Assembly: GCA_035610365.1 (NCBI GenBank)
Contig: CM069437.1
Coordinates: forward strand, 30,833,507 to 30,897,506
Length of the DNA stretch: 64,000 nt
DNA from: Aquatica leii
Lineage: Eukaryota > Arthropoda > Insecta > Coleoptera > Lampyridae
Direction of reading: 5' to 3'
The notes beneath the pieces are model-generated. The model worked only from the letters and a program-made list of their open reading frames with translations. It searched no databases and was not told where the DNA came from. The translations under genes were made by a program, and so were the position numbers. Positions 44,261 to 54,836 of the stretch are shown here, one piece after another. Positions within the stretch are counted from its first letter, which is position 1; the number at the start of each line of letters is the position of its first letter.

Positions 44261-44789
44261 GATCATAGATTGCTTGAATATTTGCAAAAAAAAATCTTTC
44301 TTTTTGTTTTTTAAAGCTACTAGTAGGCTTAGCCATTATGATAATTTACACAATTCTAACAAATATACAAAATTAATTCAAAATACAAATTACAAACTAT
44401 TTATGTTACACGAAGATGTTGTTTCTGCTTGGGCGCCCAATATATAACCGATACTAACAATAATATAGTTTGCTATATTTTCTTCAATACGAATACTAAT
44501 AATTGTGTATTAAATCTTGCTAATAAAACAAAAAAAAATATATGTGAGTAAACACGTTCATATTCAAAATATGTACACAAATATAACTATCAACGTGAGT
44601 AAAATACAATGGCATAGTATAAATTTACTATGCATGAATAATAGTATATATATATGGCTATAGACATGGAAACGTTGAAAGCAGATTTTATACCCACATA
44701 ATTCAAGTAAGTTTTAAATAAACCGCGTTTAAAATCACAACGATAAACACTGTAAGGTAAACAATGTCAACGCAAATGAGCAAATGCCA

Positions 44790-44832
44790 TCTGAGTAAAC
44801 CGTTTTTGCCTTTTAGAGTTCTACAGCAGTGG
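44790..44832 (-). ncRNA. hammerhead-like motif, degenerate copy
   Basis: The minus strand reads CTGCTGTAGA, a short stem around TAAAA, then CAAAAACGG. Box CUGUAGA differs from CUGANGA at one place. Activity is unlikely. Confidence 0.35.
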
Positions 44833-45264
44833 GAAAATACTCTACTTCCACAAATGTATTGACATTGACCTCAATCTATCTTGCCATTTCTTTTTAGAAA
44901 AAAAAACTGTAGTATAGATTGAGGAGTTACCGTAAAAAACTATACTTAGAATAATTTTTAGTTAATTTTTATGACAGGCTAAACACAAAAAAAAATAAGA
45001 AATTTACAACAAAATATTATTTTTGGTTTTGTTTTTCTTTAGCGTTGTCAAAATTGTAATATCAAGACATCACGGACGTAAAAACTAATAATGTAATCTG
45101 TAATTTATTTTTTGTTAAAAGTGTTTATAATTTTTGTAGGAACATATTTAATACTTAATTAACACTGAAACTGTTTGAAAAACGTAGTAATAAAACTGAC
45201 GTTAAATAATTTGCAAACACAATAAAAATTATAAATTTTATAATAGAATTCAGTTTATTCCGTG

Positions 45265-45301
45265 CTTGGAAGATAGCCACTGCGACGTGCACGAAAAATC
45301 A
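45265..45301 (+). ncRNA. hammerhead-like motif, degenerate copy (second type)
   Basis: TTGGAAGATAGC, hairpin CAC-TGCGAC-GTG, then ACGAAAAATC. It pairs with the 33847 copy by shared flank 'agtttattccg'. Confidence 0.35.
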
Positions 45302-45420
45302 ACTTGTGAGAAATCCAGAATGTAAAATTGTAACATTTATAAATTTTGCTAAGAGTTACTTTTAGGTAATTTTAATATAAAATAAATTTAGTTAACAATA
45401 CATTACAGTAATTTATTATT

Positions 45421-47080
45421 TAGTTTAAAAGCTTTTGTATAATTAATTTTCTCTTATTATGTCTTAATGACGTTTATATAAAACTTTGATTTGCAAAGCC
45501 ATCCTTAATATTATAAAGTTAACTTTTAAAAATTTTGTTGTACAATGCAATAGAACACAACGCAAAAAGATAAGAATAACTGTACTTATTTTATTATAGA
45601 TTTTATACAAAAGAATTGGAAATCGAGCTTTTCTCTGACTAAAGCATGTTTCAATTATCACTTATTGCAACAAACCTAAAGTTTCTACTTGTGTGTGGTA
45701 GAATTTTGTGAGTAATGTTTTAGCATTAAGCATTCTTTTAGTCGACTTTAAAATACATCATATATTCAAATTTTTTGTATATTTTATTATTCACATATAA
45801 AAGCATTTTCCCTGCAATACAAGTATTCTTAAAGCTTCTACGAATCGTTAATCTATGTAAAAGGTCAACAAGAAAACTTCAATAATGTAATCACAAAATC
45901 ATATTTTAAGTAAAAATACTAATAAAGACTTCAAAAACAACAAAAAAAGCAAATATAGATTAGAATAAATGTACCGACGAATGTTTGTAAGACGGATGAT
46001 AGCATCATTTTGACATAAACCGATTACAGCGCCTTAGTTGACAAGATTAAGAAAGACCTAATAACATAACACAACTCGAAGATGTCAAAAATGGTATTAA
46101 GAAGATTTCGAATGTTTGACAACGTTAGTTAAATGATTAAGTCTGCAGGCAAGAAGTAACAAGAAGTAAACGAAAACTACACAACTTGAATTTTGCGATT
46201 AATGCCTTTCTAACATAATTTTATAAACAAAGCTTTTAATACAGTCAAACCATGCATTATAATTGAGACTATGTTTAAAACCGTTTAATTTCGTTTTTAA
46301 AGGAAATGTTATGTTACGCCGCAAGGTAATAGCAAATTAACATTAATTTGAGACGTTGAACATCAGTAACTGGAAAGTAAAATTATTAAAAAAAGCATCC
46401 AAAGTGGTTTAACATAGAATTAACTACATATTATGTTAATTCTACACATATTACATTCCATTACATACTAACAAGATTTTTTTAAAGACAATTTAATTTG
46501 AATAGATATTTAACTAAGATAATAAAAAAACGCCAATTTTAAAATTAGGTAATTGCTCATTTACAGATAATGAAACTGCTGAGAATTAAACAAACAATTA
46601 GAAATTAAAGTTTTTTATGTATTTACAGTTGTATTTTAATTAGTGTTAAGAATAGAATTTGAAAACAATTGCTATAAATTAGAAAAAAATCTTTATTGAT
46701 TTATATCTTAAGCCTTGAGTAGTCGTAATAAATCTTAGATTTGTGTTTTAATAAGATAAAATGCCTTGACACTTTAAGGAAGCCAACATTTTTTACAAGA
46801 AAGAGAAGTAATCATTGGTTTATTTAATGGAAGAGTTTCAATACGCAAAGTGTCTCGCTGATGTTAATTTTTTTGTAAGTATCTTCATTTTATATAATTC
46901 TGTAATTGATTTTGTTTAGTCAACCGTTTTTTTATTAATTTGTTTTACCAATTTTAACTTATACATTATAAGTGTTATAATTATTGTTATCAGTACGAGG
47001 GCATATTGAAAACTGGAAAATGATTCTATGGCTATAAGTAATAGATATATGACTTACATGTAAATGTGAAATAAAAGTAT
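45421..47080. other. AT-rich spacer with one dispersed repeat
   Basis: The partner of 4064-4140 lies at about 45972-46048. Otherwise nothing is recognised. Confidence 0.45.
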
Positions 47081-47579
47081 AAAGTGCAGGCCCACGCCTA
47101 GCACTTTTGGCGCCCTTGTGCAAATTTAAAAAAACGCCCCAAATTTGTATTACGTTCATATGTGAGTACAGATACAGATTAAGTTAGGTATTATTATCCA
47201 CTATTGAAAAATAATTTTAAAAAGTATTATAAATTTATTTTAATTTTTATATTTTACAAGTAGGTACAAGCCATAAGCCATACAAGTATTTTTTCATTGA
47301 GGTACATAACATAATTATAAACTTATAGAAAACAGAAATATATTCTAACAGTATTACTACTCACAATTTTTGTATTTTAGTTTCAAATGTAATATATGAT
47401 ACAAAAGCACAATAAATTAAAAAAAATATTTAAAACATTAAAAATATTCCTTTATATATCACAGGACGAAACTGATCGACCAATAAAAACAAAACAATAT
47501 ATTATTTTAATAATGCAACATGTCACCTTTTAAAGGTTAATATCCAGGTATTAGGTATTGTTATTAATATTTTAGCTAA

Positions 47580-50119
47580 GTGAATTGAGCTTTCCGTGCT
47601 TTAATTTTTGCAAATTGTCTTATTAAATCTTTGGTGTCTAATTCTTTTAGCTGGTCCGTTTCTATAGAAATGACAGCAAGATTACTTAGTCGGTTTTGCG
47701 CCATGGTCGATCTTAAATAGTTTTTTGCTATTTTGAGTTTTGAAAAAGATCGTTCTGCGGTAGCAAAGAAACCGGCATTGTTAATAAAATATGAAGTATT
47801 ATGCTCGTATTAGAAAAAAAATTCACTAAGGTCCGGTTTCACCAACTAAAATTTAACTGTATTTTAATTTAACTAACCTACGATTAAATTTATAATCGTG
47901 TCATATCATTGGTTAGCTTAAAACCACTAACCAATGATATGATAGGATTTTAAATTTAATCGTAGGTTAGTTAATCTACAGTTAAATTTTAGTTGGTGAA
48001 ACCGGACCTAAGTTGTTAATTGTTATATAATTTAGAGAATCTAGAGACATAATAACTTTTTCATCAAAATTTTGTAAATATTACAATTCCTTAAGTTCCA
48101 CGGCAGTTTTCTCGTTCATTGCGAGTTTTGTCGTTAATAAATTTTTAACTTTTTGAGATAATTGTTTGTTTTCAGAATACTTTTTAAATTCATCAATATT
48201 CCATAAAAACGCGAAATTATTAGAGTAAGAAGAAAGTAATTGGAATCTCTCATCCACTGATGTTATGATTACATTTAGAGCATTAAAAAAGCAATCAACT
48301 TTGAACTTTAAAGTTTCGTCATGGATCGGTTCATCGTCACATTCATAATCAAAATGTTTTTTTTTATTTTTCGCGGTCTTACATCTCTTTCTTTTTTGAA
48401 TTTAGGTTCTATGTCTAAGCTGAATGCTATTTTTTAGCATCAATCAATAGATCATTAAAACCTTTATCGGAGCGATAACCTTTCAAAAAATTATTCAAAT
48501 TATTTAAATGATTACAACACTGAGCAACATCAAAGTTTGGTTATTGAATAATTTTACTAACAATGTTAACTCTACTTAAAATATTATACCACAATGAATG
48601 CAAATGAACTCAAAATTTTGCAATTTTTTGGACAACGATGCAGCTAATTTTTTTACGTTATTTTCTCCAAGTTGGTACGTTAAAGGAGTTATTGCATCTA
48701 TTCTACTAGACCATCCGATAAAGGTTTTAAAGTTAAATTTGTTACATTAGATAAATTAGATTTCAGAATTGACAGTTATTGAACTAAAGAAAAAAAATTG
48801 ATGCTCAAAGTATTCGATTTTGCGGCATCATTTTCGACTAAATTTAGAGTATGATTGCAACAAGGAGCAAAAAAAACCTCGCGGATTGAAATCCAAATTT
48901 TGTTTTTGTGGACCATTATGCTTACCACGCATATTTGCCCCATTGTCGTAACCCTAACTCCGCAAATAATTGATATTTAAGCCTTCTTTCTCTAACGCCG
49001 ACAAAAGAAATTTTGTCAAGCCTTTACCCGGCACATCATCTATAGGCAAAATAATAAAAAATGTTTTTCTATACTAATTCCCGTGCTCTTTAAATTATCA
49101 AATCTAATACAAACTAAAATTTGCTCTTAGTGACTACAGTCAGGAGTGCAGTCTAATAATATGGAATAATATTTTGCTTTTTAAGTTAGTTCTAAAATTT
49201 TGGATTTAATATTTTCACCGATCAAGTTGATTACTTCATTTTGATAGTTTTTGTTTTTGTGATGTTTTTTTGTGAGCGTTTAGTGTGTTCTGACATAATC
49301 GTTTCGAATTTGAAAATCATTTCTATGCATTTTAAAAAGTCACCATTGTTTTTCTCAAACAACTTATTACTACTTTCACGAAAAGCTAAATTTTGCTGAT
49401 CTAAAAAACTGAATCACGTAGAAAATTCTTTATAAAACAGCTTGCCAGTATTTAGTTTCTTTGGTTATCACATTTTGAATTTCAGAATCAATTATTTCAT
49501 TTTCATTAAAACGGTTAGAAAGATCTAACAATTTTAGAACATTTTCGATATATAACTTGCTCTTTTCATGAATGTTTAAATATTCACTCAAATGCTGCCA
49601 GTCATTGTAACCAGATTCATCACTAAGGCAAACAGATTTCAAATCGTTGTCATTAAAAATTTTGCAGCAGAAGCAGTATAGTGAATTTTTTGTTTCGGAA
49701 TACAACAACCAAAAACGCTCATTGTTTTCTTTGTTCGGTAAAATTCTAAAGAAGTAACTATTGGAAAACTTGCGCCCCGACTCCAAACTATCTCTCAGAT
49801 AAATATCCTTTTTGTTTTCATAATGAGCAGGGCCACGTTCTACTAATTCTTGAATATTATTAGGACGTAGTCTCTTTGTCCATAGTGCAGTATCTTTCGA
49901 AAGTTGACTCATATTTTCCGTTCTGGTAATTTAAGAAGGTGTTAATTTCTCATTATCAGCGGAACTTGAAGATGTTGATGGATTTCTTTCTAGAAGATCA
50001 GTTTCTTGTCTGCTGCTAATACTTGTTTCAAGTACAGGTGCAGAATATTGGGATTCAGCTGTATTATTGTTATTATTAATATTTGGCAAAGTAGACTGGG
50101 GTTTTGAAAAAAAAAACAT
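47580..50119 (-). pseudogene. hAT transposase pseudogene, ZMYM1-like (TTF zinc finger plus dimerisation domain)
   Basis: The start MFFFSKPQSTLP (50119) leads to a Ser/Thr-rich tail, an in-frame TAA at 49931-49933, then 160 open codons to 49430. These hold RFWLLYSETKNSLYCFCCKIF (TTF finger, CFCC), DWQHLSEYLNIHEKS and ITKETKYWQAVL. Further pieces downstream: FRESSNKLFEKNNGDFLKC (about 49380-49320), YYSILLDCTPDCSH (about 49160), the catalytic D region, and a PCCNHTLNLVENDAA-like block (about 48860). At about 47760-47580 the C-terminal dimerisation domain reads FATAERSFSKLKIAKNYLRS ... DLIRQFAKIKARKA. This is the expected order for the family, with many stops in the middle third. Confidence 0.85.
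47830..48008. mobile_element. palindromic MITE, 179 bp, TAA flanks
   Basis: GGTCCGGTTTCACCAACT at the left is mirrored at the right end by AGTTGGTGAAACCGGACC, and the two halves are inverse copies almost to the centre. TAA stands on both sides (47827-47829 and 48009-48011). A 3-bp T-A-rich duplication fits PIF/Harbinger-type MITEs, but that assignment is inference. Confidence 0.88.
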
Positions 50120-50537
50120 AATTTTGATATGGTTTTTCAGTAATAATAATAATAATGTTTATTTAGAACAGTATACAATTTTAATTTTATATATTAATAA
50201 TAATTATTAATTTACTTGGTATATCATAAATGTGTCAAAATAAACAATCTTAATCTAATTCGTAAAATGGATCCATATATTATTGGTATGGTATTAATTA
50301 AATGTAATAAATGTGGTCTTCCAATAATCAAAAATTTTTCAAAAAATTGTATTTAATTATTCAATGTGACATGTTTCGGCTAATAAAAAAACTTTAAGCC
50401 ATCTTCCGACTACAATAAAGAAATACAAACCGTATGAGATCTACATAAAATTATTTAATTAAGATAACTTACCACTAACAAATTGGTCATAAAACAATAT
50501 AAAAATATAAAACATTTAACAATGACATAAATTAAAT
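50120..50537. other. spacer: microsatellite and Penelope 3' flank
   Basis: A short (taa)n run lies at about 50141-50157. From about 50375 the sequence probably belongs to the 3' untranslated end of the Penelope-like element to the right. Confidence 0.45.
50378..50420 (-). ncRNA. hammerhead-like motif at the 3' end of the Penelope-like element
   Basis: The minus strand reads CGGAAGATGGCT, a T-rich loop, AGCCGAAAC and ATGTC. Stem GGCT/AGCC is perfect and GAAAC is intact; the first box is off by one base, with an extra U before the stem. It lies about 240 bp past the end of the GIY-YIG reading frame, where Penelope-like elements carry such motifs. Confidence 0.45.
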
Positions 50538-50540
50538 TAC

Positions 50541-52091
50541 GAACATATGTACATGTCGACAAATTATAAAATATATGAAACTTGAAATCAAACAAGGTCA
50601 AGAAATCAAACGGAATGCGCAAGTATAGAATAGATCAAATGTGACGTTGTATGGCACTAAAACTTAATGAATTTAAGATTACAATTAAAATTTGTTTGAT
50701 CGTTGAGTAATGAATCTTTTTGATTAGAATAAATATAAATGATTTCCAATATATCTAATAACTTTTCAGAATTATAGTTAGGATGGATAATATTAGCCGT
50801 GTCTAAATTATGTTTGTTGTTTAAGACGTGTTCCGCAAAAGTTGACTTGATGGAGGTCGGATTTGTTAAATATCTAGATGGGTGGGATAAATATCTAAAA
50901 TGTTCTTTTAGCCTAATTTCAAATGCTCTTTTAGTTTTACCAATATATATTTTTCCACAAGAACATACTAACTTATAAATCCCACTAAGCTGTGACTTAT
51001 TGACATTGTCTTTGAGTTTACAAAAAGTGTGTTTGAGAGAGACTGGGCTTGTGAAACTAATGCAAAATTCGTGATCGCTGTTTTTGTTAAATCTATTTAT
51101 AAGGTTCTCGTAATTTCGAATGAAAGGTATTGAAATATAGGTTTTATTCTGATTATTAATTCTAGATAAAGAAGTGACTAAACTAATGTTATATTTTAAA
51201 GACATCTTATTATATAAATTGTAAATTAGTCTCACCGGAAAATTATTTTTTAAAGCTATGAAGAAAACAGTATCTAATTCTTTATTGTAATTGTTCTGGT
51301 TAAGAAGGGTGGTGAATAGTCGGTTGAAAAAGAATCTGAACGCTGCCATTTTATGTGACATAGGGTGATTCGAATCAAATGGAATGACGTGGTCGGTGGT
51401 GGTAGGTTTCCTGTATATGTCATATGTGAACAAATTGTTATTAATTGAAATGTACAAATCTAAAAACGGTAACGTGTTGTTAACGGATTTTTCAAGAGTA
51501 AACTTTATGCGAGGATGTAGATTATTAAGAAACAAAAGAAAATGTTCAATGTCTGCGTCAGATCCTGTAAACACACAAAGAATGTCGTCAACGTATCTAT
51601 TCCAAAATATGATATGTTTTTTGAACAAGACATTAATACTGATTAACTTGTTTTCTAAATTTGTGAGAAAAATTTCAGCTAAAATCGGTGACAGAGGGGA
51701 ACCCATAGGTAATCCTTCTGTTTGAGAATATAATTGATTATTAAACTGAAAAACTATATTGTTAAGGCAAAATTTTGTTAACGATAAAATTTGTTCGGTT
51801 ACAATAGGCCTTAAAGGAATATTAGTTTTATGTATTTTTGGTAAACTAACTAATATTATCCATCCTAACTATAATTCCGAAAAGTTATTAGATATATTTA
51901 TTCTAATCAATAAGATTCATTACTCAACGATCAAACAAATTTTAATTGTAATCTTAAATTCATTAAGTTTTAGTGCTATACAACGTCACATTTGATCTAT
52001 ACTATACTTGCGCATACCGTTTGATTTCTGGACCTTGTTTGATTTCAAGTTTCATATATTTCATAATTTGTCGACATGTACATATGTTCGA
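50541..52091 (-). mobile_element. Penelope-like element with inverted copy of its 3' end
   Basis: The minus-strand gene for RT plus GIY-YIG (about 51850-50657) is preceded at 51853-52091 by an inverted copy of the element's own 3' part (50541-50795). The whole locus can therefore fold back on itself with about 240-bp arms. A deletion of about 15 bp distinguishes the right arm. Inverted or tandem terminal copies are a known habit of Penelope-like elements. Confidence 0.82.
50657..51850 (-). pseudogene. Penelope-like RT with GIY-YIG endonuclease, internally deleted N-terminal part
   Basis: Reading from the right: LPKIHKTNIPLRPIV (about 51850) is the finger region of Penelope RT. It jumps directly to SLTKFCLNNIVFQFNNQLYS, so over 100 residues appear deleted there. 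Then come GLPMGSPLSPILAEIF (about 51715), FWNRYVDDILCVF (catalytic YVDD) and FLDLYISI. The C-terminal domain is GIYKLVCSCGKIYIGKTKR followed by FEIRLKEHFRYL, FAEHVLNNKHNLD and LDILEIIYIYSN, an intact-looking GIY-YIG nuclease. From 51706 to 50657 there are 349 codons without a stop, unusually well kept for this window. Confidence 0.9.
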
Positions 52092-52395
52092 CTTATTAAT
52101 AATTCCAAATTTGTAGTTATACCTAATGCTCATATATTTATTTATCTTATTTTATATGTACCTACAATGTTATACAGTATGAAGTAACTGTATTGTAGCT
52201 ATTTAGGAAAACTTAATTGGATGTTGATTAATTTTTTTTATTTGCTAATTTTTAGTTAATCCAAAGTTTAGATATACCAATATTATTAATACAAAAGTTA
52301 AAAAAATACATTAGGATAGAAGGTATCTATCTTATATGATAGATTACGCATTGTTTTTAAAATTTGTGCATACTTTTTTAAATAATTTTTTTAAA
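52092..52395. other. AT-rich spacer, nothing recognised
   Basis: No feature can be supported. Confidence 0.4.
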
Positions 52396-52800
52396 GAAAA
52401 TGAACCCCAACCAAGTTGAAGAACTGGATGAAAAGATAGAGAATTGTAAAAAAAGCGAAATTCCTCTTTAGATGCTAGCGACGACCGATGTAAGCAATTA
52501 AAATTGGATCATTATTCTAAATGCAGCAATGGAATTTTGATGCCGACACAAGCTGCTGTAAACAAACTTATTATCAATTTCGTAATAAATAGTTTGCAAT
52601 CTTTTTCGAGCAAATAAGGAAGGTGCTACTTTTTAAAAATTGATAACTAGCCTTCAACCGAATCGTGCAGTAATGTGTTTTAAAACGTTAAAATTCCGTT
52701 TGAGATCTTTATTAGATGATACAAGAAAGAAGATTGTTCAAAATATGATGGAAGTGTCATACGTCAGCATTACTGCTGATTGTTAGTCGGCAGCAAAAAG

Positions 52801-52887
52801 GTAGTACCTTCCTACTTATATGCATACAATGTTTTCGTTTGATTACTTTTAATCATCCTATCATTTCAATTTTTAATTGTTTTCTAG
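52801..52887 (+). other. spliceosomal intron in hAT transposase
   Basis: Donor gtagta, acceptor ttttctag. Removal joins ...SAAKR to SYIGV... in frame. Confidence 0.75.
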
Positions 52888-53094
52888 AAGTTATATCGGG
52901 GTGACAGCTCACTGGATAGATTCCATAAGTTTTGAAACACGACAGGCAGCTTTGGCATGTCAACGTTTACAAGGCAGGCGTACATTTAACGTATTGGCTT
53001 CTGTATTGGTGACGATATTTGAAAACTATAAAATTCAAAATAAAATTACTGGTGTCACTACGGATAACGATTCAAATTTTGTCAAAGCTTTTAC

Positions 53095-53162
53095 GTAGGT
53101 TAAAATAACAGAATAATTGTTATAAAGCAAGTAAACTAAACTAAGATTTTGGTATTTTTTAG
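53095..53162 (+). other. spliceosomal intron in hAT transposase
   Basis: Donor gtaggt, acceptor atttttttag. Removal joins NFVKAFT to VFGNE in frame. Confidence 0.75.
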
Positions 53163-53859
53163 TGTATTTGGAAATGAGTCAGAAGGAAAGCGGCTTGAAA
53201 AATTTACAACAGAGGTTGAATTCATAAAAATAAGCAATTTATTAAACGACACCGACGTGGATACAACTTGTACTAGTGCAGAAGCAGTACATACCGAAAG
53301 TTACATCGTATTTCCACCTCATTATAGATGTGCTAGCCATACCTTAAATTTAGTAGCAACAACTGATGCAGAAAAAAATGTTACACATACTGTCTGTTAA
53401 GAAAATATCTAGAAGTTGTTTTGCTAAATGCCAAGCAATCTGGAATAAACAGAATTTATCTACAGTTGCTGCTGATACTAATGAAGAAACTCTTGGAGTT
53501 TATTTGAAATCGCCATTACCAGATGGAACTCCATGTTTGACTCGTATAGCCAACTTAAATATTTTATCAATAACGACGGTTCGGAAAAAAATAATTCTGT
53601 TTGCGATAATTTGAGTTTGCCAAGATTTCTTAGAGATGAAGTGACCTTTTTTCGGAATATGTTGATGTAAGTTACATATTTTAATAATTGGCTTGCAGCA
53701 ATAATTAATACGTAGTACATATGTTTTTACAAGTAATGAAACCACTGGCAATAGCTTTGGATCTTTTACAAAAAGAAAAAAAATATGTACAGCCATAGTC
53801 ATTGGAAATGTCTATAAAATGAGCAATACCGCACGTTCAGTCACATTCTAATAGCATTA

Positions 53860-54760
53860 ATCGTATTTATGCCTGTAAATATATCCTAAAGTTATGGTTT
53901 TTTCTTTGTCGTATAAATACAAAAAGGTGATTACCATTACTTAATTTTGTATGTATTTCTCAAATCATACGAAAAGGTTTTTAAATATTACTCTCAAATA
54001 AACGTTTTATAAAACCAAAATTTTCTTTATATGTTTTGTGCGAATTAAAAAACAAACACTTTTTTCTAATTTTGAATAACAATTTTTTAACATATTTTTA
54101 ATAAACATAGGACATACTATATCGTCAAATATTTAGGTAATAAATGTTTTGAATAAAAATGCCGAAATTATATTTGCAAAATTATTGAAAAAGTATTTGT
54201 TACGTCTAAATTTTAACTATTAATGTAACTTATTGAAATGTGTGTTCTAATAGTCACATTATTTTTGAATGTAAGATGTATAAACCTTTTGAATGTTGGT
54301 CCGGTTTATGTAAAAAGCAGGCATTGTACCGGATATGCATCCTAGAGTTAAGCGGATTAACAAATACCTCACTTATTAATGATGTGTTGTCAATGAAAGT
54401 GCGGTAATGCTCATTTTAAAGACATTTAATAGTATTGATCGTATTGACATCTATAAATATACCTTGAGGTTGAGGCTTTTTGTTTGTCGTATAAATACAA
54501 AAAGGTGATTACCGTTATTAAATTGTATATGTGTTTCTTAAAATCATACGAGAATGCTTAAATATTACTCTGAAACAAGCGTTTTATAAAACCACAACTG
54601 CTTTTATGTTTTTGTGCAAATTAATAAACAATTCTACCGGATATGCATCTGAGGATTAAGCGGATTAATAAATACCTCACTTATTAATGAGTTTCATAAT
54701 TACTTTTTGTAAATATATCATCAGGTTATGGCCTTTTGTCGTATAAATATAATTTTTTTA
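53860..54760. repeat. array of Tc1 terminal-repeat copies left of the Tc1 gene
   Basis: The block 'gtcgtataaata' with its neighbours occurs at 53908, 54486 and 54738. The first two copies share about 200 bp and are 578 bp apart. A second block, 'ccggatatgcatc...aagcggatta' plus 'aaatacctcacttattaatga', occurs at 54341 and 54642. The reverse complement of the first block lies at about 56535-56686, on the far side of the transposase. A diverged version of the second block is at about 2790. Confidence 0.75.
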
Positions 54761-54836
54761 TTTACAAAATTGTAACATAAATTGGGAGTTCCTAGTGGTA
54801 ATATCATTGTTGATGTGATTATAATATTTTGTGAAT

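Larger units (their letters stand above)
44570..45420. repeat. hammerhead-bearing repeat, copy at 44.6-45.3 kb
   Basis: Contains blocks shared with 16.4-16.6 kb ('aaaatcacaacg', 'ctgtaaggtaaacaatgtcaacgc') and with 33.6-33.9 kb ('gagtaaacc', 'agcagtgggaaaa', 'cagtttattccg'). A minus-strand motif at 44790-44832 and a plus-strand motif at 45265-45301 are both hammerhead-like. Confidence 0.5.
47086..50119 (-). mobile_element. hAT element, ZMYM/TTF-type, minus strand, carrying a MITE
   Basis: The transposase pseudogene (50119 to about 47580) is followed on the minus strand by a terminal region. On the plus strand that region reads CAGGCCCACGCCTAGC from about 47087 and then a 'ggcgccc' block, a plausible hAT end. 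I could not find the matching inverted end beyond 50119, so the right boundary is open. A 179-bp palindromic MITE (47830-48008) interrupts the 3' part of the gene. Confidence 0.7.
52400..53830 (+). pseudogene. hAT transposase pseudogene (RNase H-like fold) with GT-AG introns
   Basis: Pieces in order: GILMPTQAAVNKLI (about 52530), RSLLDDTRKKIVQNMMEVSYV then ITADC.SAAKR (to 52800), SYIGVTAHWIDSISFETRQA (from 52888), ITGVTTDNDSNFVKAFT (to 53094), VFGNES (from 53163), HYRCASHTLNLVATTDAEK (about 53320), SCFAKCQAIWNKQ and VMKPLAIALDLLQKE (about 53735). Homology breaks exactly at GT...AG boundaries, 52801-52887 (87 nt) and 53095-53162 (68 nt), and both keep the frame when removed. A third, damaged one may lie at 53667-53733. 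Nonsense codons (e.g. in 'ADC.SA', where the family has W) and a 1-nt shift near 53385 show the copy is dead. Confidence 0.82.
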
